In this document: piece after piece, positions 7,087 to 16,760 of the stretch
How the letters are laid out: every line of letters starts with the position of its first letter
How positions within the stretch are numbered: position 1 is the first letter of the stretch
Source of the DNA: Thiogranum sp.
GTDB lineage: Bacteria; Pseudomonadota; Gammaproteobacteria; DSM-19610
DNA: 58,087 bases
NCBI GenBank assembly: GCA_030148775.1
Contig: JASBST010000017.1
Location: 1 to 58,087 of the forward strand
Direction: 5' to 3'
Program-made: the position numbers and the translations under genes
Notes under the pieces: generated by a model
The model's database searches: none
The model's input: the letters and a program-made list of their open reading frames with translations, nothing else
What the model was told of the DNA's origin: nothing

Positions 7087-9372
7087 ATGCCAGATACCGC
7101 CAACGAAAAAGTTGTCAGCCTCGACGATTATGGGCAGATGCGGCGCGGGCTGGGCAACGGTCCCGGCACCAATGCGCTGCGTGAGGTCCGTGAGCTGGCC
7201 AGTAGCCGCCTGAAGCAGCAGGTCGGCCGAATGATGGAGAAAGTCGACGACGCATTGTTCGCCCGCGCCGAAAAGGCCGAGAACAACATGTCGCAGACCA
7301 CCTATTTCGACGCGATGCGTGAAATGCGCATCATCCGCGAAGACATCGAAGAGGATTTTATCGCCGGTTTCAATGCCCGCTTCAATCAGGGTGTTCCCCG
7401 CCAGAAGGGCAGCGACCAGAGCTTGAGCCTGAGCTTCGAGGACGATGCCTCCATCGGGCTGGTCGGCAAGGACGATATGGAAGAGGATCTGGCGATCGCC
7501 AACATGGTCACCAAAACCCGCGGCACCTGTACCCAATCGCTGTATTCTCTGGATAAACGCATAGGCTTCCTCATCCGCGATCCCGATCTGGAGCAGTGGC
7601 ACAACCCGCTCGGGCCCGAAGCCATCTGCGATGCGTTCCGCGAAGCGGCCAGACGCATAGAAACCGGGCTGGAGATCCGGCTGGTCATATTCAAGCTGTT
7701 CGACCAGCACGTGATCTGCCACATGGATGAACTGTACAAGGAAATCAATCAGGCGCTGGTCCGTCTGGGCGTACTTCCCGAGATCCGTGCCACGTTACGC
7801 AAGTCTGGACATCCCACAGGCGGCCATCCGGGTGTTCCCACGACCGACGGCGAGACCTGTGCGCCCGGGCAACCGGCTCTCGAGCACGGCGCTACCACGG
7901 CGGGATATGCGCCGTCGGGTTACTTGGCGGGCCCCGGAGCCCCCGTCGGCGGATCTACCGGTACGCCCTATACCGGGGACGGCGGCGCAGCTGCCGGTTA
8001 TGGCGGCATTCACGGCTCGCTGGCGGCGCTGACTTTTCTGCAACACGGCGGTTCGGGCGCGGGCGAAACGCCGACGGAACAGTTTGGCCTGGACAGCTCG
8101 GTCATCGCCTCCGGCCAGGTCAACATACTGCACGGCATCAAAGGGACGCCGCTGGCGCAGGAATTGGGCAAAGCGGGCGATATGACCATCGACATCGTCG
8201 CCATGCTGTTCGACTACATTCTCGACGAACCCAGCATCCCCGACGCCATGCGCGCCTTGATCGGGCGCCTGCAGATTCCGGTTCTGAAAGTCGCCCTGAT
8301 GGAGCGTGAGTTCTTTACCCGCAAATCCCACCCCGCGCGTCAGCTCCTCAACCGACTGGCCGCAAACGCGGTCAGTTGGGATGAGAGCCAGGGCAGCGAC
8401 GACCCCTTGTATCGCAAGATCGAGTCGACCGTGCAGACCATCGTCGACAAATTCGAAGATGACACCGGTCTGTTCGAGACCTTATTGAACGAGCTGGATG
8501 GGTTCCTGGCCCAGGAGGAGGAACGGGCGCAGATACGCACGGAACGTTCGGTGCGGGTTATGCAGGGTCGCGAACGCCTGGCGGTGGCCGAAGCCAGCAC
8601 GCGCGAGGAGATCGAACCGCGTGTTGGCGACGAGGTCGGCCTCGATTTTATCCGCACGTTCGTGACCGGACACTGGAAGAATCTTCTGTTTTTGATCTGT
8701 ACCCGCGAAGGAAAGGACAGCGAGGCCTGGCGTCGGGCGGTCGCCACCATGGACGATCTGATCTGGAGCGTCAAACCGAAGCACAGCCTGGATGAGCGCA
8801 AAAAACTGATAGCGATGCAGCCGGCGTTGCTGCAGGACCTGCGCCAGGGGATGGAACGGTTGTCGGTTCCCAGCAGCGAGCGCGACGACTTCATCGCGCG
8901 ACTGGTCCGGGCGCACGGCCGCACCGCCGCCAAAGCGCAGGACGGTGATCCCCAGCCACAGCCTTCCACGGCGCAACCAGACCACCCGGCGAAGACGGCG
9001 CCTGCGACCGGCGAGCACACGCCTTCCGTCCCCACGCGGTCGATGAAACAGGAAATCCGTATTCCCACCGCCGCCAACCAAGCCGCGCCCGAGGCAGACG
9101 ACGCCTGCAGCAGAAAGGTCCGGGCGCTGAAGACCGGCGACTGGCTCGAGGTGATCGCGGACGACGGCAGCGTCACGCGCGCGAAGTTGAGCTGGAAAAG
9201 CCCGATCACCGGCACCTACCTGCTCACCGACAGGCAGGGGCTGAAAGCCGGAAACTACACCCACGACGAACTGGCCGGCCTGGTCCGCCGCGCACGCGTG
9301 CGCATCCTCAACCGTACGCCGTTAATGGACCGCGCGGTCGGCGAAGTGTTGAAAGAGTATCAGAAACGTTGA
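7087..9372 (+). CDS. DUF1631 family protein
   Basis: A 761-residue protein recognised as DUF1631 by the conserved N-terminal region (about residues 30-150), a middle helical region (about 310-600) and the C-terminal segment RAKLSWKSPITGTYL followed by TDRQGLKAG. No enzymatic function is established; some database names (thymidine phosphorylase) are not supported by motifs here. Residues about 235-320 form a Gly/Pro/Ala/Thr-rich, probably disordered insert, and a second low-complexity linker lies at about 620-670. Starts at ATG 7087 and runs divergently from the HDOD gene. Cytoplasmic, with no signal or membrane segment. Confidence 0.82.
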   Translation: MPDTANEKVVSLDDYGQMRRGLGNGPGTNALREVRELASSRLKQQVGRMMEKVDDALFARAEKAENNMSQTTYFDAMREMRIIREDIEEDFIAGFNARFNQGVPRQKGSDQSLSLSFEDDASIGLVGKDDMEEDLAIANMVTKTRGTCTQSLYSLDKRIGFLIRDPDLEQWHNPLGPEAICDAFREAARRIETGLEIRLVIFKLFDQHVICHMDELYKEINQALVRLGVLPEIRATLRKSGHPTGGHPGVPTTDGETCAPGQPALEHGATTAGYAPSGYLAGPGAPVGGSTGTPYTGDGGAAAGYGGIHGSLAALTFLQHGGSGAGETPTEQFGLDSSVIASGQVNILHGIKGTPLAQELGKAGDMTIDIVAMLFDYILDEPSIPDAMRALIGRLQIPVLKVALMEREFFTRKSHPARQLLNRLAANAVSWDESQGSDDPLYRKIESTVQTIVDKFEDDTGLFETLLNELDGFLAQEEERAQIRTERSVRVMQGRERLAVAEASTREEIEPRVGDEVGLDFIRTFVTGHWKNLLFLICTREGKDSEAWRRAVATMDDLIWSVKPKHSLDERKKLIAMQPALLQDLRQGMERLSVPSSERDDFIARLVRAHGRTAAKAQDGDPQPQPSTAQPDHPAKTAPATGEHTPSVPTRSMKQEIRIPTAANQAAPEADDACSRKVRALKTGDWLEVIADDGSVTRAKLSWKSPITGTYLLTDRQGLKAGNYTHDELAGLVRRARVRILNRTPLMDRAVGEVLKEYQKR

Positions 9373-9534
9373 TACCGCGCCGATCAATTCCCGACTAAAC
9401 ATAGGCCTTTTGCGGCCGTTATGTACCGCTTGCGGCGCCCGTCGTTCAGCAACGGGCGGGCCGCGCACATCAACTACCATCAGTTTAACCAGCAGCCGAC
9501 AACCGCCCGGCCGGGATGGAGAAAGGAGCAACAA

Positions 9535-10224
9535 ATGTTTAAAACTGTCCGCTATTTACCGATTGTCGGCGTTCTTTTCGGCTTCCTCGGCGGTTGCGCC
9601 ACCGCACCTACTCACTTGAGTGACAAGGACTCATCCTCTCTCACCGGCGGTAAGCTCACAGTGGTCCAATACGAGCCCGATTTCTTCCTGCCCATGACCA
9701 ATACCAAGGGTATGTTCGCCGTGGTCGGTGTCGCGGCTGCGATCGGGGAAGGGAAAAAACTCGTCAAGGAGATGCAGCTTGTCGACCCGGCAAGCACGAT
9801 CAAGACGGCTCTGAGCCAGAGTTTGGCGGAACACTACGTGATGGACGACATCACGGTCATACCGCAGATCAAGGATTACGAAAACGATCCGAAAGCCGTC
9901 AGCGCCATGGCCGGCAATCATGGTTTCGTTCTCGATGTGCGCACCTTCGGCTGGGGCACCATGTACTATCCGTTCAAGACACAGTACAAGGTTAACTACA
10001 TCGCCCAGGCGCGCCTGATCAACGCCCGGCAAGGACGCCTGATCAGCGCCGAGAGTTGCACCATCAACGACAAGTATTCGAAACAGGCCCCGACCTACGA
10101 TCAGTTGATGGCGAATAACGGCGCCCTGCTGAAGACCAAATTAAACCAGGCTGCGCAGGAGTGCATCAGGCAGTTCAACGCCAAGATGGTCGGAGGCGCG
10201 ACCGCGGCCGTCGCGGCCAAGTAG
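9535..10224 (+). CDS. putative lipoprotein, function unknown
   Basis: A 229-residue protein with a signal peptide ending in the lipobox FLGGC, so Cys at about residue 21 is probably lipidated. The mature part contains no motif I recognise. It has a hydrophobic stretch (MFAVVGVAAAIGEG) shortly after the N-terminus of the mature part and a conserved-looking beta-rich middle. ATG 9535 is preceded by AAAGGAG at ideal spacing, so I prefer it over the longer frame from 9421. It ends in TAG and is followed by a strong hairpin. Probably monocistronic; likely sits in the outer membrane or periplasm. Confidence 0.75.
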   Translation: MFKTVRYLPIVGVLFGFLGGCATAPTHLSDKDSSSLTGGKLTVVQYEPDFFLPMTNTKGMFAVVGVAAAIGEGKKLVKEMQLVDPASTIKTALSQSLAEHYVMDDITVIPQIKDYENDPKAVSAMAGNHGFVLDVRTFGWGTMYYPFKTQYKVNYIAQARLINARQGRLISAESCTINDKYSKQAPTYDQLMANNGALLKTKLNQAAQECIRQFNAKMVGGATAAVAAK

Positions 10225-10236
10225 TGCGCGCCACAC

Positions 10237-10267
10237 CCGGTGCCCGAAGCCACTCTTCGGGCACCGG
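10237..10267 (+). terminator. strong hairpin terminator after the lipoprotein gene
   Basis: A perfect 13-bp stem, CCGGTGCCCGAAG with CTTCGGGCACCGG, closes a 5-nt loop 12 nt after the lipoprotein stop. There is no U-run on either side, so it may be a Rho-assisted or bidirectional terminator between this gene and the convergent DUF1624 gene that ends at 10323. Confidence 0.6.
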
Positions 10268-10322
10268 AACCGACAGACACGAGACCTTTGACCATTGCCG
10301 CATCGGCGTCGACGGGTACCCG

Positions 10323-11048
10323 TCAGGAAGAAGGCCGCAGCTTCACGTAGCCCGCCACAAGAGCGATCAGCAACGGTTGATGCAGCAGATAGATCATCAG
10401 GCTATGCCGTCCCGCTGCCGCCAGCCCGACGAACGGAGCGCGCTGAATATGAGGCTGCAGACGCCGCCCCCATCGCTGTAACAGCGGGCCCAGCGACATC
10501 CCCAACAAAACCACCCCGAACCAGGGCAATAAAGGCACATAGTCCTCGGTCAACGGCTTATGCGTCATCAGGCCGATCCAGCGGCGCCCCGGCGCGTCGA
10601 ACCAGGGCAATTGAACGCTGTTACCGAGAACGATCAAAGCCAGTCCCACGACCAGACCCAGCCAGGGCCGGCGCACAAACAGCAGTCCCAGGACGCTTGC
10701 CAGCGCAATAAAATGCAACACGCCAAAAAACACGAAGCGATCGGCGAACATCCACCAGGTCGCGGCGCTGACGAGCAAGGCAGCAGCTACAAGCCTGGCG
10801 AGGCGCATCAGGTTGCGCCGCCGGTCGATCCCGTGACGATTGGCCAAAACCAGACTGACCCCCACCAGCAACAGAAACGAACTGAGAATCAGCGTACGGG
10901 CGTTGAGCCAGAAGGGATCGCGATAGAAGTCGAAGTCGACGAGACGGAAATAAGCCAGATCGAAACAGAAATGGAACAGCACCATCATCGCGATGGCTAT
11001 CCCCCTTAAGGCATCGATCAACAGCAGGCGTTGAGGCGCCGCGCGCAT
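10323..11048 (-). CDS. DUF1624 (heparan-alpha-glucosaminide N-acetyltransferase-like) membrane protein
   Basis: A 241-residue integral membrane protein with about seven hydrophobic helices. The N-terminal pattern IDALRGIAIAMMVLFHFCFD, with the FHFCFDL histidine region, and the C-terminal RHSLMIYLLHQPLL are typical of DUF1624 proteins, distant relatives of acyltransferase-3 and eukaryotic heparan-alpha-glucosaminide N-acetyltransferase. A role in acylating a membrane or envelope glycan is plausible but unproven. It lies 7 nt downstream of fumC on the same strand, so it is probably co-transcribed. Confidence 0.82.
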   Translation of the reverse strand: MRAAPQRLLLIDALRGIAIAMMVLFHFCFDLAYFRLVDFDFYRDPFWLNARTLILSSFLLLVGVSLVLANRHGIDRRRNLMRLARLVAAALLVSAATWWMFADRFVFFGVLHFIALASVLGLLFVRRPWLGLVVGLALIVLGNSVQLPWFDAPGRRWIGLMTHKPLTEDYVPLLPWFGVVLLGMSLGPLLQRWGRRLQPHIQRAPFVGLAAAGRHSLMIYLLHQPLLIALVAGYVKLRPSS

Positions 11049-11055
11049 TACCGCC

Positions 11056-12435
11056 TCAGGCTTCGGGCACTGTCAGCCCGGCGGGGTCCAACAGTCGTTC
11101 GAGCGTCGGCCGGTCGAGCTCGGTCATCTCCAGGGCGACCTCGATCACCGGTCGGCCCTCGGCGTAGGCGCGCTTGGCGATCGCCGCGCCGCGCTCATAG
11201 CCGATCACCCGGTTCAACGCCGTCACCAGGACCGGATTGCGCCGCAGGGGCGCCTCGATGTTTTCCCGTCGCACCTGAAATCCGGATATCGCCTTTTCAT
11301 CCAGCGCCGACACCGCGCCGGCGAGCAGCTTGATGCTCTGCAGCAGATTGGACGCGATCAGGGGCAACATGACATTGAGCTGAAAATTGCCGGACTGGCC
11401 GCCGACCGTGATCGCCACATCGTTGCCCATGACCTGGGCACAAACCATCGCCACCGCTTCGGGGATGACTGGATTGACCTTGCCGGGCATGATACTGCTG
11501 CCCGGCTGCAATGCCGGCAGGGTGATTTCGCCCAGGCCGGCGAGTGGCCCGGAATTCATCCACCGCAGGTCATTGCTGATTTTCATCAGTGTCGCGGCCA
11601 GCGCCTTCAACTGCCCGCTCATCGCCACCGCCGCGTCCTGAGTGGCCAGTGCAGCAAAATAATTATCGCTGGGTGACAACGCCATACCGGTGCGCCGGGC
11701 CAGATACGCAGCCACACGAGCCCCCGCCTGCGGGTGCGCGTTGACGCCGGTACCCACCGCGGTGCCGCCCAGGGCCAGGCGCCGCAGTGACGGCATCAAC
11801 GCCTCGACGCCCTGACGGGCCTGAGCGATCTGGGCGGACCAGGCCCCCAATTCCTGGTCCAGTCGCAGGGGCATCGCGTCCATAAGATGGGTGCGGCCGG
11901 TTTTCACAACGTCCTTGAACTCCTCCGCGCGCCGGTCGATCGTCGCGCTTAGCGACACCAGCGCCGGCAACAGCCGCGTTTCCAGCTGCAGACAGGCACT
12001 GAGGTGAAGGGTCGCGGGGATGACGTCATTGGAACTCTGGCCGCAGTTGACGTGGTCGTTGGGGTGTATCGCCAAACCACTGCGCGCGCCGGCCAAGTGC
12101 GCGATCACCTCGTTGGCATTCATATTGGTACTGGTTCCCGAGCCTGTCTGAAACCGGTCGACCGGGAATTGATCGAGGTGGCTGCCGGCGGCGATTTCAT
12201 CGGCCACCTCCCGGATCGCCGTGGCCACGGCCGAGGGCAACAGCTCCAATTCGCCGTTGACGACCGCGCAGGCCGCCTTGATCATGCCCAACGCGCGCAG
12301 GAACGCCGCCGGCATCGGCAGACCGCTGATGGCGAAATTCTCCACCGCCCGCTGGGTCTGCACGCCGTAGTGAGCCTTGGCCGGAACCCGCAGCTCGCCA
12401 AGGCTGTCTTTTTCGATACGAAACTGTTCTGTCAT
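11056..12435 (-). CDS. fumC: class II fumarate hydratase
   Basis: A 459-residue member of the fumarase/aspartase superfamily that interconverts fumarate and malate in the TCA cycle. Visible motifs are GSGTSTNMNANEV near residue 95, GQSSNDVIP near 135, GRTHLMDAMP near 185 (catalytic His region) and the signature GSSIMPGKVNP near 315, which carries the catalytic serine loop. The NMNANEV and GRTH sequences favour fumarase over aspartase. The length is normal for FumC. ATG 12435 (MTEQFRIEKD) matches usual FumC starts, so the extension to 12462 was dropped. No iron-sulfur class I enzyme is seen in the window. Confidence 0.95.
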   Translation of the reverse strand: MTEQFRIEKDSLGELRVPAKAHYGVQTQRAVENFAISGLPMPAAFLRALGMIKAACAVVNGELELLPSAVATAIREVADEIAAGSHLDQFPVDRFQTGSGTSTNMNANEVIAHLAGARSGLAIHPNDHVNCGQSSNDVIPATLHLSACLQLETRLLPALVSLSATIDRRAEEFKDVVKTGRTHLMDAMPLRLDQELGAWSAQIAQARQGVEALMPSLRRLALGGTAVGTGVNAHPQAGARVAAYLARRTGMALSPSDNYFAALATQDAAVAMSGQLKALAATLMKISNDLRWMNSGPLAGLGEITLPALQPGSSIMPGKVNPVIPEAVAMVCAQVMGNDVAITVGGQSGNFQLNVMLPLIASNLLQSIKLLAGAVSALDEKAISGFQVRRENIEAPLRRNPVLVTALNRVIGYERGAAIAKRAYAEGRPVIEVALEMTELDRPTLERLLDPAGLTVPEA

Positions 12436-12667
12436 ATAACCCGCCCGAGTCCTCAGCAACACCCTACGCTACCGTTCACCGCGCGACAGCGCAATCCGGC
12501 ACTCGCGCGACCGCCGCTCTGACCCGCGCGTCCGCACCCGAGCGGACACACCCCATGTGCCTGGAAAAACGAAGGCTTTTGCAGCCTTGGTACAATCGGA
12601 CGCGACAGCGTCCTTCACTATCCTGGCGAACGGCCGACAGTATGTAGGAATGGCAGGCAAATATACA

Positions 12668-12689
12668 AGCCGACAGGGTGGTGTCGGCT
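12668..12689 (+). other. hairpin in the leader of the hydrolase gene
   Basis: A perfect 8-bp inverted repeat, AGCCGACA and TGTCGGCT, encloses a six-base loop GGGTGG about 31 nt before the hydrolase start. No U-run follows, so it is not a classical terminator. It might protect or regulate the mRNA 5' end. The remainder of the 285-nt gap between fumC and the hydrolase shows nothing I can name. Confidence 0.4.
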
Positions 12690-12720
12690 GTCGGGCGGGC
12701 GTCGGATTAAGGAGTAAATA

Positions 12721-13575
12721 ATGCATTCGATTCTTCGACTCCTCTGTTTCACGGCCCTCATCATCACCCCGACAGTAGAGGCTGGGAAAATAGACGCGAC
12801 ACTTCCGTCGGGACTGGGTGTCGGCGCCGAATATCGCCCGGGCGAGCCCGGCATGCCGGTGCTGGTGATATTGCACGGTTTTCTACAGACCAATCAGTTC
12901 CAGGCGACGCGAAATATTATCGATGAGCTTTCCGGCTCGGGATACGGCATCCTCGCCCCGAACCTTTCACTCGGCGTTGAAAACCGACGCAAGAGCCTGG
13001 CTTGCGGCGCCATGCACCGACACACGCTGAACGACGACATCGCGGAGATCGATTTCTGGGTGAACTGGACGTTGCAGCGAGGGCCGAAAGACGTCATTTT
13101 CATCGGTCACAGCTGGGGCGCGCAGCACGCCCTGGCCTATTTGCAGACCTACGCCAAGCGTCCGGTCAAGGGGTTGATCGCCGTCAGCCTGGTAAGAGCC
13201 CGCCAGGATCTCGCCTTACTCGCCAGCCAATCGGCTCTGGCGACCGAACTGTCGCGCGGCGACGCCCCCCCGCTCGGTCCCTACGAGCTGAACTTTTGCA
13301 AGAAATATTCCGGCACGCCCGAAAGTTATCTTTCCTACGCCGACTGGACAGATGACCGGGCGATCGAGGCGCTGCAGCGCGTTCGGGTTCCGGTTCACGT
13401 CATTCTCGGCAGCGGCGACAAACGCAGCGACCCGTACTGGCGCCAATCTCTGACGGAAACCGGCGCCACCGTCCAGGTCATCGAAGGCGCGGACCATTTC
13501 TTCTCGTCGTTGTACGAATTCGATCTGGCGGACGCCCTGCAAACCGGGCTCAGCGGGTTTCAAAACGTCGACTAG
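12721..13575 (+). CDS. secreted alpha/beta-hydrolase
   Basis: A 284-residue protein with an N-terminal signal peptide (about residues 1-21) and an alpha/beta-hydrolase fold. The oxyanion region reads VILHGFLQT, the nucleophile elbow is GHSWGAQHA (Ser near residue 124) and a candidate acid/His pair lies toward the C-terminus (GSGDKR; EGADHFF). It is probably a periplasmic or exported esterase or related hydrolase; the substrate is unknown. AAGGAG lies 7 nt before ATG 12721. The stop is TAG. The next gene (GGDEF/EAL) begins 18 nt later, so the two may share a transcript. Confidence 0.8.
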   Translation: MHSILRLLCFTALIITPTVEAGKIDATLPSGLGVGAEYRPGEPGMPVLVILHGFLQTNQFQATRNIIDELSGSGYGILAPNLSLGVENRRKSLACGAMHRHTLNDDIAEIDFWVNWTLQRGPKDVIFIGHSWGAQHALAYLQTYAKRPVKGLIAVSLVRARQDLALLASQSALATELSRGDAPPLGPYELNFCKKYSGTPESYLSYADWTDDRAIEALQRVRVPVHVILGSGDKRSDPYWRQSLTETGATVQVIEGADHFFSSLYEFDLADALQTGLSGFQNVD

Positions 13576-13593
13576 ACGGTGCATACAGGTCCG

Positions 13594-15897
13594 ATGCGAC
13601 GCCGTTACCTGCCTATCACCTCCTACCTCGCGATACTCATAAGCACCGCGATCGTACCGGTGCTGGTCACCGCCTATATGTCCTTGTCACAGGCCGCTGC
13701 CATCGAACAGCAGGCCAACCGGCAAATCCTGCGCGACGCCTACACCGAATTCGACATGACGCTGGCCGACATCGAACGCAGCCTGCTGCGCATCGGCACC
13801 AGCCTTTCGCACTGGGACGAAACCACCCAGAATTTCAGCGACTCGACCTACTACCGCTATTGGCGCGAAAATCGACTGCACGACGCCGCGCTGGTCGAAG
13901 CCGCGCTCGACTCCGTGGAGCTGTACCGGCCGGACGGAACGGCATTGGATCCCGACAACAACATCTCAGCGCAGGTCGAGGCCGCGTCGGTGAATCAGAC
14001 GGTGCTGACCATGAGGCGGGGCATACCGTACATCACTCATGTTCTGCCCGTGTACCCCGCTGCTGATATCACCCACCAACGCCCGCCCCAAGGCTTTATC
14101 GCCATACAAGCCGATCTCAATCAATTCCTGTCCAGCGCCGAATCGTTGAACCGCTCCGATCACGAAGGCCTGGTCTGGAACCTGAAAGAAGGCCAACAGG
14201 TGCCGCTGAGCGACGCGACAAAGCATATCCAGCTCAGTGTTTTCGGTTCGCCTGGCTTGAAATCGCTGGCCCGCCTGGTGCATCACAGTTTCATCGAACA
14301 TCTGGTGTTCAGCACGATACTCATCGTATTGTTCTCCCTGCTCCTGGTCTTTTCCCTCGGTCGCCCCCTGCAATTGCTCGCCCAGCACATAAAAAAACTG
14401 CACGATGGCGCCGCCGAGGGTATTCCCGAGACCATCCAGATCAAACTGGGCGTGACGGAACTGGAGCATGTGCGACAGGCCGTCAACGAGTATCGCGACA
14501 AGTTCCATAGCGCCAGGGACTCACTGATCGAAAAGAATCTGGAATTGGAACGTCTGACCTATCGCGACTCGCTGACGGGCGTGTTCAATCGCCGCGCATT
14601 CGAATCGCACGTCAAACTGGCACTGCAGAGCGCCAAGCTAGAGTCCAGGCACCACATTCTGTGCTACATGGATCTGGATCAGTTCAAAGTGGTCAATGAT
14701 ACCTGTGGCCACACCGCGGGCGATCAGATGCTGAAACAGGTCACCGCCTGCCTGCAGAGCCGGCTGCGGGAAACCGACATACTGGCGCGGCTGGGCGGCG
14801 ACGAGTTCGGCGTACTGTTAGAGAACTGCAAAATCGAAACGGCACTGCGGATCGCCGAGCAACTGCGTGAAACGATCAAGAACTATCGTTTCGCCTGGGA
14901 AGGAAAAATGTTCGATATCAGCGTGAGCATCGGACTGGTTGAGATTTCGCCGGACGTTCCCACCCCGGAAGACGTGCTCCGGGACGCCGACAGCGCCTGT
15001 TACATGGCTAAGGACCTGGGCCGGAACCGGGTTCAGGTGTACCAGATGGACGACGAAGTGTTGGTACAGCGCACTACCGAGATGCACTGGGTCTCGCATA
15101 TCACCCGCGCTCTCGAAGACAATCGTATGGTGCTACACAGCCAGATGATCGCTCCGATCGACCGGAACGAAAGCGCAGGCCTCTACATGGAGATCCTGGT
15201 CCGCATGTATTCCGAGGACGGTGAGCTCATCGCACCCATGGCGTTTCTTCCCGCCGCGGAACGCTATGGTCTGGTGAAAGACATAGACCGCTGGGTGATT
15301 CGGGAAGCGTGCGATCTGCTGCAACAATACCTGCCCGGTCTGGGCGATACGCCACCGCATATCGCGGTCAACCTCTCCGGGCCCTCGTTGGGAGACGCCA
15401 GTTTCCTGGATTTTGTGATGGAACAACTGACGCGCCCGCATCTGTCCCCGCGGCACTTCTGCTTCGAGATCACCGAGACCGCCGCCATCACTCACCTGGT
15501 GTCCGCAAAACACTTCATCAAGGAATTGCGCGCCAAAGGATGCCGTTTTTCGCTGGACGACTTTGGCAGCGGGCTGAGTTCCTTTGCCTCCCTGAAAAAC
15601 CTGCAGGTGGACTGCCTGAAGATCGACGGCCACTTCGTGAAGAACATGGCCGACGATCCCATCGACCATGCAATGGTTGAATCGATCAACCAGATCGGAC
15701 ATATCATGGGCATGCGAACGATCGGCGAGTTTGTCGAAAACGAACGCATTCTCGCGGCGCTGCGCGCTATCGGCGTCGACTTCGCCCAAGGCTACGGAAT
15801 CGCCAAACCGGAGCCTTTCGAAGCCGTACTGAAACGGATGACCCGGGAACGGCTCGACGCCGCCGCCGTTCCACGCCCGGCGGAAATCAGCTCCTAA
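13594..15897 (+). CDS. membrane-bound GGDEF-EAL cyclic-di-GMP enzyme with a CHASE4-like sensor
   Basis: About 767 residues. Two transmembrane helices (about residues 10-30 and 225-250) flank a periplasmic sensor domain of CHASE4 appearance, followed by HAMP-like, GGDEF and EAL domains. The GGDEF core LGGDEFG (near residue 400) is intact, with an RETD inhibitory-site motif five residues upstream. The EAL domain has MEILVR in place of EALVR but keeps the catalytic pattern (VNLSG, FEITET, LDDFGSG, LKIDG). It could therefore make and degrade cyclic di-GMP. ATG 13594 is favoured by AGGT just upstream; an in-frame GTG at 13579 would also work. Starts 18 nt after the hydrolase. Confidence 0.92.
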   Translation: MRRRYLPITSYLAILISTAIVPVLVTAYMSLSQAAAIEQQANRQILRDAYTEFDMTLADIERSLLRIGTSLSHWDETTQNFSDSTYYRYWRENRLHDAALVEAALDSVELYRPDGTALDPDNNISAQVEAASVNQTVLTMRRGIPYITHVLPVYPAADITHQRPPQGFIAIQADLNQFLSSAESLNRSDHEGLVWNLKEGQQVPLSDATKHIQLSVFGSPGLKSLARLVHHSFIEHLVFSTILIVLFSLLLVFSLGRPLQLLAQHIKKLHDGAAEGIPETIQIKLGVTELEHVRQAVNEYRDKFHSARDSLIEKNLELERLTYRDSLTGVFNRRAFESHVKLALQSAKLESRHHILCYMDLDQFKVVNDTCGHTAGDQMLKQVTACLQSRLRETDILARLGGDEFGVLLENCKIETALRIAEQLRETIKNYRFAWEGKMFDISVSIGLVEISPDVPTPEDVLRDADSACYMAKDLGRNRVQVYQMDDEVLVQRTTEMHWVSHITRALEDNRMVLHSQMIAPIDRNESAGLYMEILVRMYSEDGELIAPMAFLPAAERYGLVKDIDRWVIREACDLLQQYLPGLGDTPPHIAVNLSGPSLGDASFLDFVMEQLTRPHLSPRHFCFEITETAAITHLVSAKHFIKELRAKGCRFSLDDFGSGLSSFASLKNLQVDCLKIDGHFVKNMADDPIDHAMVESINQIGHIMGMRTIGEFVENERILAALRAIGVDFAQGYGIAKPEPFEAVLKRMTRERLDAAAVPRPAEISS

Positions 15898-16007
15898 CCC
15901 CGGCATCGCTTTCACAGCGCCCCGCACGACGCCGGCGCGTGCCGACTCGCCTTGTTGACCCTGCCGACGTGCTTGAGCGTCACGCGGAAATCCAACACAC
16001 TATCGAC

Positions 16008-16760
16008 ATGCTCAGGCTCACCCAGATCTCCAAGCGTTATGGCGACCACCCGGCGCTGGCGCCCACGGACCTTAGGATTGAGCGCGCCACCACCGTGGTG
16101 CTGGTGGGACCCAGCGGCTGCGGCAAGTCCACCCTGCTGCGCCTGATTGCCGGTCTGGTCACACCGGATTCGGGCACCGTTCATCTCGACGACACCCTGA
16201 TCACCGCCGATAACATCCAACAACTGCGCCAGCGCATGGGATACGTGATTCAGGAAGGCGGCCTGTTTCCCCATCTGTCCGTGCAGGCCAACGTCACGCT
16301 GATGGCACGCTATCTGCGTCGTGACCGCAACTGGATTGACGAGCGCCTGGAACAACTGATGCAGCTGGTACACCTGCCCCCCGACCTGTTGACCCGTTTC
16401 CCCTGTGAGCTGTCGGGCGGCCAGCGCCAGCGCGTCGGCTTGATGCGCGCATTGATGCTGGACCCGGAGTTGTTGTTGCTCGACGAGCCCCTGGGAGCGC
16501 TCGACCCCATGATCCGCTATCAACTGCAACAGGAACTGCGCGCAATCTTCGCGCAACTGGGAAAGACCGTGGTCCTGGTTACGCATGACCTGGCCGAGGC
16601 GGCATATCTGGGGCACACACTGGTGCTGATCAAGGACGGCCGGATTGTGCAGACCGGTCCGTTCGAAGCCTTGGCACGCCGACCCGCGGAAACTTTTGTG
16701 CAGGAGTTCATCCACGCCCAGCGCGGCCCCTTGGCGACGCTGACCGGGGCGGCGCAGTGA
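16008..16760 (+). CDS. osmoprotectant-type ABC transporter ATP-binding protein
   Basis: A 250-residue ATPase with Walker A GPSGCGKST (near residue 36), signature LSGGQRQRVGLMRAL, Walker B LLLLDEPLGALD and H-loop VTHD. The next gene, overlapping by 4 nt, is a binding-protein/permease fusion of the glycine betaine/choline (OpuB/OsmU/YehZ) kind, so this subunit very likely energises uptake of a quaternary ammonium compound. ATG 16008 (MLRLTQIS) matches the usual start of the family; the open frame extends upstream to 15939 without similarity. No CBS domains are attached, unlike OpuA/ProV. Confidence 0.9.
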   Translation: MLRLTQISKRYGDHPALAPTDLRIERATTVVLVGPSGCGKSTLLRLIAGLVTPDSGTVHLDDTLITADNIQQLRQRMGYVIQEGGLFPHLSVQANVTLMARYLRRDRNWIDERLEQLMQLVHLPPDLLTRFPCELSGGQRQRVGLMRALMLDPELLLLDEPLGALDPMIRYQLQQELRAIFAQLGKTVVLVTHDLAEAAYLGHTLVLIKDGRIVQTGPFEALARRPAETFVQEFIHAQRGPLATLTGAAQ

